Of a stretch of DNA of 33,002 bases, positions 7,962 through 15,956 are shown in pieces. The notes under the pieces were generated by a model. The model had not been told where the DNA came from. It did no database searches and was given only the letters and a program-made list of their open reading frames with translations. Each line of letters starts with the position of its first letter. Positions within the stretch are counted from its first letter, which is position 1. The stretch is from an uncultured Eubacterium sp. (lineage in GTDB: Bacteria > Bacillota > Clostridia > Lachnospirales > Lachnospiraceae): NCBI GenBank assembly GCA_910579145.1, contig CAJTTQ010000010.1, forward strand, positions 1 to 33,002. Direction: 5' to 3'. A program made the translations under genes and the position numbers.

Positions 7962-9599
7962 CTACGAATTTAGGTAATATTCCGTCGTCAGCATGTCTAC
8001 CTGCGCATCCGTGAAAAGTTCAAAAGCTTTCGCCAACTGATTTACCGTCCATACATTTACCTCTCTCCCCGCTTCCTGCAGGCGAAATACATCAAATGCC
8101 GTCACTAGCGTATACCGCGCATCGAGATTGATCTCATTGGCAATGCACCAGTTGATGACCCTGTCATCCACCGCCTGTGTCTTATTTTCCTCCTCTGCTC
8201 CGTATACATACTGTAGATTCTCCTTTGTCGCCACTCCGATTTCTTTCAAAAAGATGAGATTCTGTTTGTACATGCTGATAAAATACGTTCGCTCAAACAG
8301 ACCGGATTCTTTCACTTTCTGCGCGATCTTCTGAAGTTGTGCTTTTGTAAATGGTTCTTTTAATTCGATAAAGGGATGAACCGTTCCACTCCCTGCCAGT
8401 ATGTCTAGATATTCGTCCAGTGTCGGCACGGTCAATCCAGGATACTGTGTGGCATTTGCACCCGATGTGATCGGATATTTTTTTAGCTGCTGCAGATCCA
8501 TATTCGCGATCGTCAGGTTCTTCCCGCACATCCTGCTTAAATCCGCGTCGTGCATGATCACAAACTGATCATCCAGCGTCTTTCTCACATCGCATTCGAT
8601 TCCGTAAAATCCCCGTTCTACTGCCAGTTCAAAAGCCTTCGTCGAATTCTCCGGTGCCTCAGAACTAAGGCCGCGGTGGGCGACCAGTTTTTTATCCCGT
8701 AATTCCACTTTGTATACCTCCACTTCAACGGCCGTGGAAGACCTTCCATCCGCCGCCGCTGCCTGAATCGTCGTTGTTCCCGCTTCCAATCCGGTCACGA
8801 CGCCGGACTGGGACACCTTTGCCACCTTTGGATCGGTACTCACAAACCGCACACCCCGGTTTGTGGCATTTGCGGGCAGAACAGAAGCCCCAATCGTCAA
8901 TTTTTTCCCCACTTCAAGCTTTGTTCCATGCGCATCCGCATCGACAATGACCGACCGGGACGGGACCAATACCTGCACGCTGCATATCGCCTTCTTTCCT
9001 GACCCGTCCTTTGCCGAGACCGTAATCTTCGCCTTCCCCTCCGCCTTTCCGCGCAGGACTCCTTTCGAGGAAACCGAAACGACACTCTTATCGGACGAAC
9101 GATAAGACAATTTTCGTTTCGTCGCATTCGCCGGAAAAACATTTGCCTGCAGTTTTGCCGAACCCTTTACATCCAGTTTCACACGATTGGCCGTCAATGA
9201 CACGCCTGTCACCCTCCGTCCCACCAAAACACGCAATTTGGCCTTTGTTTTCGAACCATCCGCTGCCAAAGCCGTAATCGTCGCCTTACCGTACCGCTTT
9301 CCCCGTACGACCCCTTTGTTACTCACAGTAACGACGGCTTTCCTCGACGATTTCCATCTGACTGCCTGAGTCCCAGCAGCTTTCGGCCGGACTTTGACAT
9401 CGAGTTTCTTCTTTTCCCCCTTATTAAGCAGTAAAAAATCTCCTTTGTTCTGAATCTTGATCGATGTCAGTTTTTTCCCGTTCCCCGCCGGTTTTGCCTC
9501 AGAACCGGCCCCGTGGAACAACGAAAGAAAAACGCCTGCCGCCAGCACCGCCGCGCAAACTGCTAAATACCTGATCCTGTGTCTCATATTATTCACCAT
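7962..9599 (-). CDS. Secreted glycerophosphodiester phosphodiesterase with three BIG2 domains
   Basis: The protein has up to 545 residues. After a signal peptide (hydrophobic core YLAVCAAVLAAGVFLSLF) come three bacterial Ig-like BIG2 domains at about 43-126, 129-212 and 213-297. The GDPD catalytic domain covers about 305-545: VAHRG (308-310) with APENS, the metal ligands E335 and D337 in IECDVRKT, H350-D351 in MHDADLSRM, E412/K414 in FIELKEP, and a terminal NVWTVN. Such enzymes release glycerol phosphate from glycerophosphodiesters, possibly from phospholipid or teichoic acid. The BIG2 repeats probably hold it at the cell surface. The start is uncertain: ATG 9599, GTG 9596 and ATG 9587 are in frame and an AGGA lies very close. 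No clear terminator follows. Confidence 0.88.
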   Translation of the reverse strand: MVNNMRHRIRYLAVCAAVLAAGVFLSLFHGAGSEAKPAGNGKKLTSIKIQNKGDFLLLNKGEKKKLDVKVRPKAAGTQAVRWKSSRKAVVTVSNKGVVRGKRYGKATITALAADGSKTKAKLRVLVGRRVTGVSLTANRVKLDVKGSAKLQANVFPANATKRKLSYRSSDKSVVSVSSKGVLRGKAEGKAKITVSAKDGSGKKAICSVQVLVPSRSVIVDADAHGTKLEVGKKLTIGASVLPANATNRGVRFVSTDPKVAKVSQSGVVTGLEAGTTTIQAAAADGRSSTAVEVEVYKVELRDKKLVAHRGLSSEAPENSTKAFELAVERGFYGIECDVRKTLDDQFVIMHDADLSRMCGKNLTIANMDLQQLKKYPITSGANATQYPGLTVPTLDEYLDILAGSGTVHPFIELKEPFTKAQLQKIAQKVKESGLFERTYFISMYKQNLIFLKEIGVATKENLQYVYGAEEENKTQAVDDRVINWCIANEINLDARYTLVTAFDVFRLQEAGREVNVWTVNQLAKAFELFTDAQVDMLTTEYYLNS

Positions 9600-9718
9600 T
9601 CCTGCTTCTTCCCTTGATTATCATTATTTTATGTACATGCTCCCTGATCGTCCTGGGTTTCAGGGCAACCTGCATCAAAATGTACTTGCACAACTATTTT
9701 AACAGACAAATATAGCAA

Positions 9719-9746
9719 AAAAAGGGCTGACTGAAAACCACAGTCC
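9719..9746 (-). terminator. Possible second terminator hairpin
   Basis: On the minus strand AGGACTG pairs with CAGTC around a TGGTTTT loop and AGCCCTTTTTTT follows. The stem is short. It would back up the stronger hairpin at 9777-9810 upstream of it on the same transcript. Confidence 0.4.
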
Positions 9747-9776
9747 TCATCTGTAAAGACCAATTGCTCGAAAAAG

Positions 9777-9810
9777 ACAAAAAGGCCCAGCTGAAATATG
9801 CGGGCCTTTC
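9777..9810 (-). terminator. Intrinsic terminator after the FN3 gene
   Basis: On the minus strand AAAGGCCC and GGGCCTTT form an 8-bp stem with a loop of about 13 bases, followed by TTGTCTTTTT. It lies about 25 bases past the FN3 stop and separates that gene from the GDPD gene. Confidence 0.8.
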
Positions 9811-9835
9811 TGATATGTGTTTCATTTAGAAACGA

Positions 9836-11074
9836 TTAATACGCGGTATACACAACCGTCGCATCATTTTTAATCGTCGTCTTGCCATCTTTAACCTTTG
9901 GCTCTACTTTGATGTAATAGGATTTGTTTTTCTGCAATTTTTTCTTTCCTATTTTCGTAATCGTAAATCCCTTGCTGTTCTTGCCGAGAGTTTTTACCTT
10001 CTTATACTTTCCGTTTTTGCTTGTGGAAACATATACAGAATATCCGGTCGCTCCCGTCACTTTACTCCATGTCAGCTTCACTTTCGCGTTCTTACTTGCC
10101 GTATTCCACTTTTTCTTTCCGGAAACCGACTGACGATGGAAATACCGGAACCCAGACCATTCACCGTACGTATTTTTTCCATCGTTTACGACATAATATC
10201 TCACACGGTATTTATACGGTGTATTCTTGCTGAATGACATGCTGTTTGTGCGGACTCCGTTGGACGCTGACAAAGTTTTTACTTTCTTTCCGCCTTTTAC
10301 TTTGTAGACTTCTACCTCATAACCATCCGCCTGACGGCTCAAATCGGCTGCCAAAAAGCTTACCGTTTTTGATCTGACACTTGGGATACTTAACGTAAAA
10401 TCACTTGTCGATGGTTTCCCCGGCGCATTCTTACTCGTATAAACATTGTACAGGGCCGAAACATTCGTCGACGCCGCAAATCCGCTGGCAGAAGTACGTA
10501 CCGGCTTTACAACGATTCCATAACTAGAACCAGGAACGAGACCCGTTCTCGTATATGTTGTGGTCGCAGCCGGAACTGTCGTCAATACCTGCTTATTGCT
10601 GTAATCATATACGACATAAGAAGTAGCTCCCGTGCAGGCATTCCATGTAAATGTAAGGGAATTCTGCGTACGTTCAGCACAGTTTACCGTAATCGCTGCA
10701 GCATCCGGTGAAGTAACGAGCTCAAGTGAGTCCGAAACATCTGACCCAATCAATTTTTCTGTATCTGGATCTACAGTAACAGCCACCACTTGAACATACA
10801 AAGACTGCCCTGCACCTAACCCTGTAATAGTATAAGATGGCGTGTAGGTTACTTCATCAAAAGCAGAATACTGCTTACCATCCGTACTGCCTGCTACAAC
10901 ATAAGCATCTGCACCAGGTACCGCATCCCAAGAAAAAGCTACACCTGTCCGATCTGCCTTTGTCTGCTTTAATCCGGTCGGTGCCTTTATCTCAGCCTGA
11001 GACGTTACCGGCACGAATACCACTGCCGCTAAGATAAATACAAAAGCGGCTAATGCTTTTACATAATTTTTCAT
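9836..11074 (-). CDS. Secreted fibronectin type III repeat protein
   Basis: The 412-residue protein starts with a signal peptide (ALAAFVFILAAVVFVPVTSQA). It is then built of about four FN3-like beta-sandwich units, at roughly 30-120, 130-212, 215-315 and 325-412. Repeated hallmarks are FSWDAVPGADAYVV, FTWNACTGATSYVVYD and LTWSKVTGATGYSVYV, each followed by a Tyr-rich strand such as YYIKVEPKV. No catalytic domain or cell-wall anchor (LPxTG, SLH) is seen. The last unit is Lys-rich like the BIG2 proteins nearby. The role is probably adhesion or carbohydrate binding at the surface, but this is inference. GAAAGGAG lies upstream of the ATG, and the promoter and terminator are both clear, so it is transcribed alone. 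Confidence 0.82.
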   Translation of the reverse strand: MKNYVKALAAFVFILAAVVFVPVTSQAEIKAPTGLKQTKADRTGVAFSWDAVPGADAYVVAGSTDGKQYSAFDEVTYTPSYTITGLGAGQSLYVQVVAVTVDPDTEKLIGSDVSDSLELVTSPDAAAITVNCAERTQNSLTFTWNACTGATSYVVYDYSNKQVLTTVPAATTTYTRTGLVPGSSYGIVVKPVRTSASGFAASTNVSALYNVYTSKNAPGKPSTSDFTLSIPSVRSKTVSFLAADLSRQADGYEVEVYKVKGGKKVKTLSASNGVRTNSMSFSKNTPYKYRVRYYVVNDGKNTYGEWSGFRYFHRQSVSGKKKWNTASKNAKVKLTWSKVTGATGYSVYVSTSKNGKYKKVKTLGKNSKGFTITKIGKKKLQKNKSYYIKVEPKVKDGKTTIKNDATVVYTAY

Positions 11075-11113
11075 TCCTTAATTAACTCCTTTCAAAAATA
11101 AAATTGTAAGAAC

Positions 11114-11142
11114 ATTTTACTTCTGAAAGAAGTTTTTGTCAA
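11114..11142 (-). promoter_or_regulatory. Sigma-A promoter of the FN3 gene
   Basis: On the minus strand a perfect TTGACA (11137-11142) and TAAAAT (11114-11119) are separated by 17 bases. The start of transcription would lie about 30 bases before the ATG. Confidence 0.75.
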
Positions 11143-11178
11143 TGCTTATTCAAAAAAAACTGGCTCAGGGACGGATAA

Positions 11179-11307
11179 CAAACCAGACATTTTAACAAAA
11201 GTTCATACTTGCCAACTATTGGTCAGCATATTATAATAAATATTAAGATCGCTCTTTATTCCGGTCTCTCCTTGGAGCAAGTGCTTGAATTGGAAAATGA
11301 AATAAAC
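11179..11307 (+). pseudogene. Possible C-terminal remnant of a larger protein
   Basis: The frame open from 11179 ends with KIALYSGLSLEQVLELENEI and a stop at 11308. That tail is protein-like and recalls the ends of Rpn-family PD-(D/E)XK transposase-associated nucleases. There is no start codon with a ribosome site, and the SGNH gene promoter lies across it. It is probably a decayed fragment or chance. Confidence 0.25.
11209..11237 (+). promoter_or_regulatory. Sigma-A promoter of the SGNH hydrolase gene
   Basis: TTGCCA (11209-11214) and a perfect TATAAT (11232-11237) are separated by 17 bases. This gives a leader of about 100 bases before the ATG at 11342. A second TATAAT at about 11315 has no -35 box at usable distance. 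The FN3 promoter fires in the opposite direction from the same 267-base gap. Confidence 0.65.
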
Positions 11308-11341
11308 TAACTATATTATAATCGAGAAAGGACCCCTCCCC

Positions 11342-12337
11342 ATGCAGCATACACACATGTTCAGCGGCAATACTTCCCGGCTCCATTCCGTTTTTTCCAA
11401 AGCCGGGCATGGAAAACACATTTCTATCGTTTTTCTCGGTTCTTCTATCACAATGGGGTATATGATCGAAGATCAGCATCAGTTTACAGCGATCGTGAAA
11501 GAATATTTCATGCGCACATTCCACAATGATGACATTTCCTGCCACAACTTAAGCGCGCCCGGGATGCCTTCCCTTCACGGACTTCATTTGGCTTACACGG
11601 AACTAGAGCGGTATGCTCCCGATCTGATCCTGATCGATTATGCAGTCAATGACCAGAAAAATCATATGTACCGCGAAGCTTACGAAGGCCTTCTCGTAAA
11701 GTGCCTGAACCTTTCCACACATCCCGCCGTGATATCTTTTTTTGTAAAAACGATAAAAGGCTATACCTGTGCGCCGCAGATGTCCGCTGTCTGTGAATAT
11801 TATGGAGTTCCTTATGTAAATATCGGAACCTGGCTCGAGGAAGATATTCAGTCTGACATCATGCGCTGGCGGGATTACTCCTATGACGGCTGTCATCCCG
11901 GCCCGGTCGGACACGGCTATATCGGCCGGTGCCTGCTTCGTTTTTTAGAAGATCTCTCCCAATCGCCGGCCGCTTCTTCTGTCAGTCTCCCGGCAAAGGG
12001 ATTTTATGGCAATGAACTAGCCCGGCTTCGTTTCATTCCGTCCGATTGGGAACATACACCGGAATACCGTCCAGATCCCCTTGTACTGGACGCCGAGTGC
12101 CGTAAAGTATTTATCGGGTACTTCGTCGGCATCACGGAGGATTATGGGACGGCCTGCCTTTCTCTGGACGGCGCCCCTTATCACTTCATGGATCCCTACC
12201 GGGTACATGAATGGGAACATCCCGTGTACGAAGTCGTCTCACTATCAAAGGCAAAAAGCATGCACCACATTTCTTTGGACATGCAAAAAGGCGAAAACGA
12301 GAAACGTTTTCGCCTTATATGCTTAGGAATCGTTTAG
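11342..12337 (+). CDS. SGNH/GDSL-family hydrolase
   Basis: The 331-residue protein appears cytoplasmic, with no signal peptide. The SGNH blocks are present: block I FLGSSITMGY with nucleophile Ser35, the block II Gly in NLSAPGMPSLHG, block III Asn103 in IDYAVNDQ, and the catalytic Asp182-x-x-His185 in YDGCHPGPVGH. The first about 200 residues are the hydrolase. The remaining about 110 look like a beta-rich domain, as in some acyl- or carbohydrate-esterases. The natural ester substrate is unknown. AAAGGA lies 10 bases before the ATG. The last codons contain the hairpin that serves as terminator for the convergent esterase gene, whose stop is 1 base away. Confidence 0.82.
   Translation: MQHTHMFSGNTSRLHSVFSKAGHGKHISIVFLGSSITMGYMIEDQHQFTAIVKEYFMRTFHNDDISCHNLSAPGMPSLHGLHLAYTELERYAPDLILIDYAVNDQKNHMYREAYEGLLVKCLNLSTHPAVISFFVKTIKGYTCAPQMSAVCEYYGVPYVNIGTWLEEDIQSDIMRWRDYSYDGCHPGPVGHGYIGRCLLRFLEDLSQSPAASSVSLPAKGFYGNELARLRFIPSDWEHTPEYRPDPLVLDAECRKVFIGYFVGITEDYGTACLSLDGAPYHFMDPYRVHEWEHPVYEVVSLSKAKSMHHISLDMQKGENEKRFRLICLGIV
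12285..12316 (-). terminator. Intrinsic terminator of the esterase gene, inside the SGNH coding region
   Basis: Bases 12288-12299 and 12305-12316 form a perfect 12-bp stem (AAGGCGAAAACG) with a 5-base loop. On the minus strand it is followed by a T-run (12285-12289). It therefore ends the esterase transcript, while on the plus strand it encodes residues near the C-terminus of the SGNH hydrolase. Confidence 0.75.
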
Positions 12338-12338
12338 A

Positions 12339-13670
12339 TTATTCGCTCACGGCAAACACTCGTTTTACAAAGTTATATAAGCCGTTTGCCCAAGCGCCCA
12401 TTTCATGATTCATTTCCACTTCAAAATACTCATGTTTTGTCCCGTTGTTCGTCAGGGTATTATGATAGAGGAGTGGAGAATCTCCTACTGTCGTATCTTT
12501 CGTGCCCTTCTGGATCAAAAGTACATTTTTCCCATTGTACTCATCGGGAAGCTTTAACGTATCTTCCGTGAAAAGGCCTTCTTCCGTCGCATATGGGAGT
12601 ACACCTACCGCCGGTTCAAAGCACCCGACGTATCCAAACGTCTCCGGCATACTCAGACCGATGTAAAGTGATTCCCGTCCGCCCATAGAAAGTCCGGCGA
12701 TTGCCGTATTTTCCCGGCCTTCCGCGATGGAATAATTCGCTTTCATATACGGCATCAGGTCATCGCGCAAGTCATTGATAAAGTTATCAAACGCCTTAAA
12801 ATTCTCTACCGAATACACATTGAAGTTCGGGCCAGGATCCTTGCCCTTTTCCCACGCACGCACATTTGGCATGACTGCGATGATGTCTTTTACCTCACCG
12901 GAAGCAATCAGATTGCCAATGACACGTTTCGGATTTGTGCCCCACTCATTGTGGTCACCTGCGACCCCGTGAAGCAGATAGATAACCGGATACTTCTTAC
13001 TCTCGTCATATCCTGCCGGAAGAAGGACATTTGCCTTCCGGTCTGTCCCAGTTGTCTCCGAGTGGTACGTGATCTCCTCCATTTCTCCGTATTCTATGTC
13101 TGTCTCCTGTCGATTGAAACGGGTCGGTGTCGTATAGTCATCCGACCATTCAGCTGGCCACAGGTTTGAGATGGGAACCGGTGTTTCCGTCGGAACTGGT
13201 GTTTCCGTCGGAGTCGGCGTCCCTGCCGGCGCAGTCGTTTCCTGCTGCGGAGCGGTTGTCGGGGGTTGAACAGAATTCTGCGGTGCCGACGTCTGTTTTG
13301 TCGTCTCAGACTTCGGGGTCACCGTCACGGTAACCTTCCCCAGTGTTTTTTTCTTCTTTTTCCCCTTCTGCTTGTACTCATCCCTAACCGTAATCGTGGT
13401 TTTTCCGGCTTTTACCCCGGTAATCATTCCCTTTTTTGACACCTTTGCAACTTTTTTGTTCTTGCTTACAAACGTGTACGTGTGTTTCGCCTTTTTCCCT
13501 AAAATCGAAATCCTCTTTGCCTTTCCTTCTGAAACCGAAATCTTCTTCGCTTTCAGCTTTGTCTTTTTTGCGGCAAGACTTTTGCCCGATGTCCCCGGTA
13601 CAACCAATACCGCCGCCATGATGACGGCCAGGACTGTGGCGATCAGCCTTTTTGCCCTCTCATTCTCCAT
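12339..13670 (-). CDS. Secreted esterase (esterase D/feruloyl-esterase type) with BIG2 domain
   Basis: The 443-residue protein has a signal peptide (LIATVLAVIMAAVLVVPG), a lysine-rich BIG2-like domain at about 36-118, a Thr/Pro linker at about 120-168 with two TETPVP repeats, and an alpha/beta-hydrolase domain at about 185-443. Catalytic features are the oxyanion strand YLLHGVAGD, nucleophile Ser328 in AGLSMGG, Asp392 in KGTKDTTVGD and His422 in NHEMGAW. This matches the PF00756/CE1-like esterases, such as the feruloyl and acetylxylan esterase parts of xylanases. A role in trimming plant cell-wall esters is plausible, but no glycan-binding module is seen. GGAGG sits 7 bases before the ATG. 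It is divergent from the LysR gene and tail-to-tail with the SGNH gene. Confidence 0.87.
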   Translation of the reverse strand: MENERAKRLIATVLAVIMAAVLVVPGTSGKSLAAKKTKLKAKKISVSEGKAKRISILGKKAKHTYTFVSKNKKVAKVSKKGMITGVKAGKTTITVRDEYKQKGKKKKKTLGKVTVTVTPKSETTKQTSAPQNSVQPPTTAPQQETTAPAGTPTPTETPVPTETPVPISNLWPAEWSDDYTTPTRFNRQETDIEYGEMEEITYHSETTGTDRKANVLLPAGYDESKKYPVIYLLHGVAGDHNEWGTNPKRVIGNLIASGEVKDIIAVMPNVRAWEKGKDPGPNFNVYSVENFKAFDNFINDLRDDLMPYMKANYSIAEGRENTAIAGLSMGGRESLYIGLSMPETFGYVGCFEPAVGVLPYATEEGLFTEDTLKLPDEYNGKNVLLIQKGTKDTTVGDSPLLYHNTLTNNGTKHEYFEVEMNHEMGAWANGLYNFVKRVFAVSE

Positions 13671-13714
13671 AAGTATACCTCCAATTATTTTATTGTATGG
13701 TTAGACTTATCTAC

Positions 13715-13744
13715 ATTATATCGAGTTTCTGATTTCGTGTCCAA
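13715..13744 (-). promoter_or_regulatory. Sigma-A promoter of the esterase gene
   Basis: On the minus strand TTGGAC (13739-13744) and TATAAT (13715-13720) are separated by 18 bases. The leader would be about 35 bases. Only 35 bp lie between this -35 box and that of the divergent lysR promoter. Confidence 0.65.
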
Positions 13745-13779
13745 CTTCCATTTTTGATACTTTCTATTAAAAAAACTTA

Positions 13780-13808
13780 TTGAGTTTTATAAAAGGTTTC
13801 GTTATAAT
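13780..13808 (+). promoter_or_regulatory. Sigma-A promoter of the LysR regulator gene
   Basis: TTGAGT (13780-13785) and TATAAT (13803-13808) are separated by 17 bases. The predicted transcript starts just before an AGGAGG site at about 13819. It lies back to back with the esterase promoter, the usual setting for LysR control of a divergent gene. Confidence 0.7.
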
Positions 13809-13833
13809 AGGTCTTGTGAGGAGGTATGACGCC

Positions 13834-14805
13834 ATGAACATGCAGCACGTTGAATATATACTTACATTAGCCAGGGAAAAAAACTTCTCAAAAGCAGCTG
13901 AGCAGTTATTTATGACCCAGTCCGCCCTCAGCCAGTATGTCAGGAAAAAAGAACAGCATCTGGGGATTACCATATTTAACCGGGGAAACGGCCCCATCAC
14001 TCTCACGCCGGAGGGTGAATTATATGTAAAGGTATTGCAGAAAGTAAAGTTAGATTATTTGAACTTCCAGCGGCAGCTTGCGGATCTGACAGAGCTGCGC
14101 ACCGGTAAACTTGTCATCGGAATTTCCTCCTTCCGGGCCACCCATCTGCTGCCCAGGGTAATCAAGGAATTTATCGAGGCTTATCCCGGAATCGAATTGG
14201 AAATCGTAACCGACAACGTAAACAGGCTGAAAGCAAGCCTGGAATCCGGTAAAATAGATTTTTGTATCGAAAATGATTATTTTGAAAAAAACTTGTTCCA
14301 CTGTGAATCATTGTACACAGAAGCGCATTATCTAGCTGTTCCGGGAAATCATCCGATCAGCGAAGCGCTGGGAAGCGACGCGATCACAGCAGAAGACATC
14401 GGAAATGAAACGCCTGCGTTTTTTAAGGCGGCTCCCGTCTCCCTCGACCGATGTGAAAACATCCGTTTCATCGGTGTAAAACCCGGCAGCAGCTTTTATA
14501 AGTGCCATTCCGACATTTATCGGGAAGCCCGTTTTACTCCGCAGTACATATCCACGGTAGACAATATCGAAACGGCGTTCCGCTGGGCCGATGAAGGAAT
14601 CGCGGTCGCGATCATCCCGGATTCCCTCATTTTCCACTGCGGTTTCAAAAACCATCTCAACTATTACAAACTGGATTACATCCACGCCACGCAAAATATC
14701 GTCTTTGCCATGCGGATCGGCCGGGATGTCTCCGCGGCAACGAAAAAATTTCTCGAAATGCTGCGGCAGCTGATCGGTTACGGGACGTGGAACATCCCTC
14801 ACTAA
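13834..14805 (+). CDS. LysR-family transcriptional regulator
   Basis: The 323-residue regulator has a winged helix-turn-helix at about 1-60 (MQHVEYILTLAREKNFSKAA, MTQSALSQYVRKKEQHLG, FNRGNGPITLTPEG) and a periplasmic-binding-protein-like effector domain from about 88 (TGKLVIGISSFRATHLLP). The ATG at 13834 is chosen over an upstream in-frame codon at 13780 because that one lies in the promoter, while AGGAGG stands 9 bases before 13834. Orientation suggests it controls the divergent BIG2-esterase and itself. The effector is unknown. The 3' end is 10 bases from the convergent radical SAM gene. Confidence 0.9.
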   Translation: MNMQHVEYILTLAREKNFSKAAEQLFMTQSALSQYVRKKEQHLGITIFNRGNGPITLTPEGELYVKVLQKVKLDYLNFQRQLADLTELRTGKLVIGISSFRATHLLPRVIKEFIEAYPGIELEIVTDNVNRLKASLESGKIDFCIENDYFEKNLFHCESLYTEAHYLAVPGNHPISEALGSDAITAEDIGNETPAFFKAAPVSLDRCENIRFIGVKPGSSFYKCHSDIYREARFTPQYISTVDNIETAFRWADEGIAVAIIPDSLIFHCGFKNHLNYYKLDYIHATQNIVFAMRIGRDVSAATKKFLEMLRQLIGYGTWNIPH

Positions 14806-14815
14806 ACGTATGATC

Positions 14816-15421
14816 CTATTTTTCGAACGAACGGATGCGGTATGTGACACCGAGGTCTTCACAGATTTTCCGGCATTGCTCCTCTTCTTCTGACGAGATC
14901 GTCGTCTCCACTGTCGTCATTACGACATGGGGGACATATTTTTTTACGTCCCGGGCAAATGACAGCATCGCCTCAAAAGACCCTGTTCCAAACCTGCTTC
15001 TCGTCAGACGTAGATATTCTTCCGGATCCGGCGTATTCAAACTGATCGAAATAACATCGACGATCCCGCCAAACATCGGTGTGACATCTTTGCCGTAAAT
15101 GAGGTTCGCCAATCCGTTTGTGTTCACGCGGATTTTTTTCTGAAACTTTTCTTTCGCGAAGGCAGCGACCTCAAGCAGATCCTCAAGCCGTTCGGTCGGT
15201 TCCCCATACCCGCAGAAAACGATGTCCTCATAGCGATCGGGCGGAAATTGGTCAAAGGCCGCCTTCACTTCGGAGACATCCGGCTCCCTATCCAGCCACA
15301 GATTACCGGAACCATTCAGCTCATCCCCGTTGTTGCGCAGGCAGAACGTACATGCGCACGGACAGCGGTTTGTCATATTCACATACAAGTTCCCGTATAA
15401 AGGGTATAAAATCGTCATCAC
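14816..15421 (-). CDS. Radical SAM protein (TatD-associated type), last gene of the riboflavin run
   Basis: The 201-residue protein has the 4Fe-4S/SAM motif C20-x3-C24-x2-C27 in NRCPCACTFC, then VFCGYGEPTERL (the GGE-like motif), IRVNTNG and DVISISLNTPDPEEY. It is short for the superfamily. It resembles the compact group often found beside tatD DNase genes, although no tatD gene is visible here. It starts with GTG (15421) or the adjacent ATG (15418), and GGGAG lies 9-12 bases upstream. Only 22 bases separate it from the ribH stop, with no terminator between, so it is probably on the FMN-riboswitch transcript. The substrate is unknown. Confidence 0.82.
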   Translation of the reverse strand: MMTILYPLYGNLYVNMTNRCPCACTFCLRNNGDELNGSGNLWLDREPDVSEVKAAFDQFPPDRYEDIVFCGYGEPTERLEDLLEVAAFAKEKFQKKIRVNTNGLANLIYGKDVTPMFGGIVDVISISLNTPDPEEYLRLTRSRFGTGSFEAMLSFARDVKKYVPHVVMTTVETTISSEEEEQCRKICEDLGVTYRIRSFEK

Positions 15422-15443
15422 AATCCATCACTCCCATCCGTCC

Positions 15444-15911
15444 CTACGCAAACCGCTTCATCAGATTTACCATCTCGATCGCTGTCGTCGCCGCGTCATA
15501 GCCTTTATTTCCAGCCTTCGTTCCCGCGCGCTCGATCGCCTGTTCAATATTATCGGTCGTGATCACGCCGAAGATCGTGGGCACACCGGTCTTTAGGCCG
15601 ACGGCGGCCACGCCCTTACTTACCTCGGCACACACATAATCATAGTGGGATGTCGAACCCTTGATCACGGCTCCGAGACAAATGACCGCGTCATACCTGC
15701 CGGATTCAGCCATTTTCTGCGCTGTGATCGGAATTTCAAACGCGCCCGGCACCCACGCCAGCTCTACGTCGTTGTCCGTATCCACATCATGCCTGCGCAA
15801 TGCGTCTTCCGCGCCGCTCACGAGCTTTGATACGATAAATTCATTAAACCGGGCCGCCACAATGCCCACCTTCATTCCATTTCCTACTACATTTCCTTCT
15901 AAAATCCTCAT
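15444..15911 (-). CDS. ribH: 6,7-dimethyl-8-ribityllumazine synthase
   Basis: The product has about 155 residues. It condenses 5-amino-6-ribitylaminouracil with dihydroxybutanone phosphate, the penultimate step of riboflavin synthesis, in an icosahedral or pentameric assembly. Motifs are IVAARFNEFI, WVPGAFEIP, CLGAVIKGSTSHYDYV (substrate loop), PTIFGVITTDNIEQAIERAGTKAGNKG and the C-terminal AATTAIEMVNLM. The ATG at 15909-15911 is favoured over one 12 bases upstream because GGAGG lies 5 bases before it. It is fourth in the rib operon, 45 bases after ribBA. Confidence 0.95.
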   Translation of the reverse strand: MRILEGNVVGNGMKVGIVAARFNEFIVSKLVSGAEDALRRHDVDTDNDVELAWVPGAFEIPITAQKMAESGRYDAVICLGAVIKGSTSHYDYVCAEVSKGVAAVGLKTGVPTIFGVITTDNIEQAIERAGTKAGNKGYDAATTAIEMVNLMKRFA

Positions 15912-15956
15912 GATTTCCTCCATTTCTGCCTCAGATGATTTGTTGAACCCCGATCG

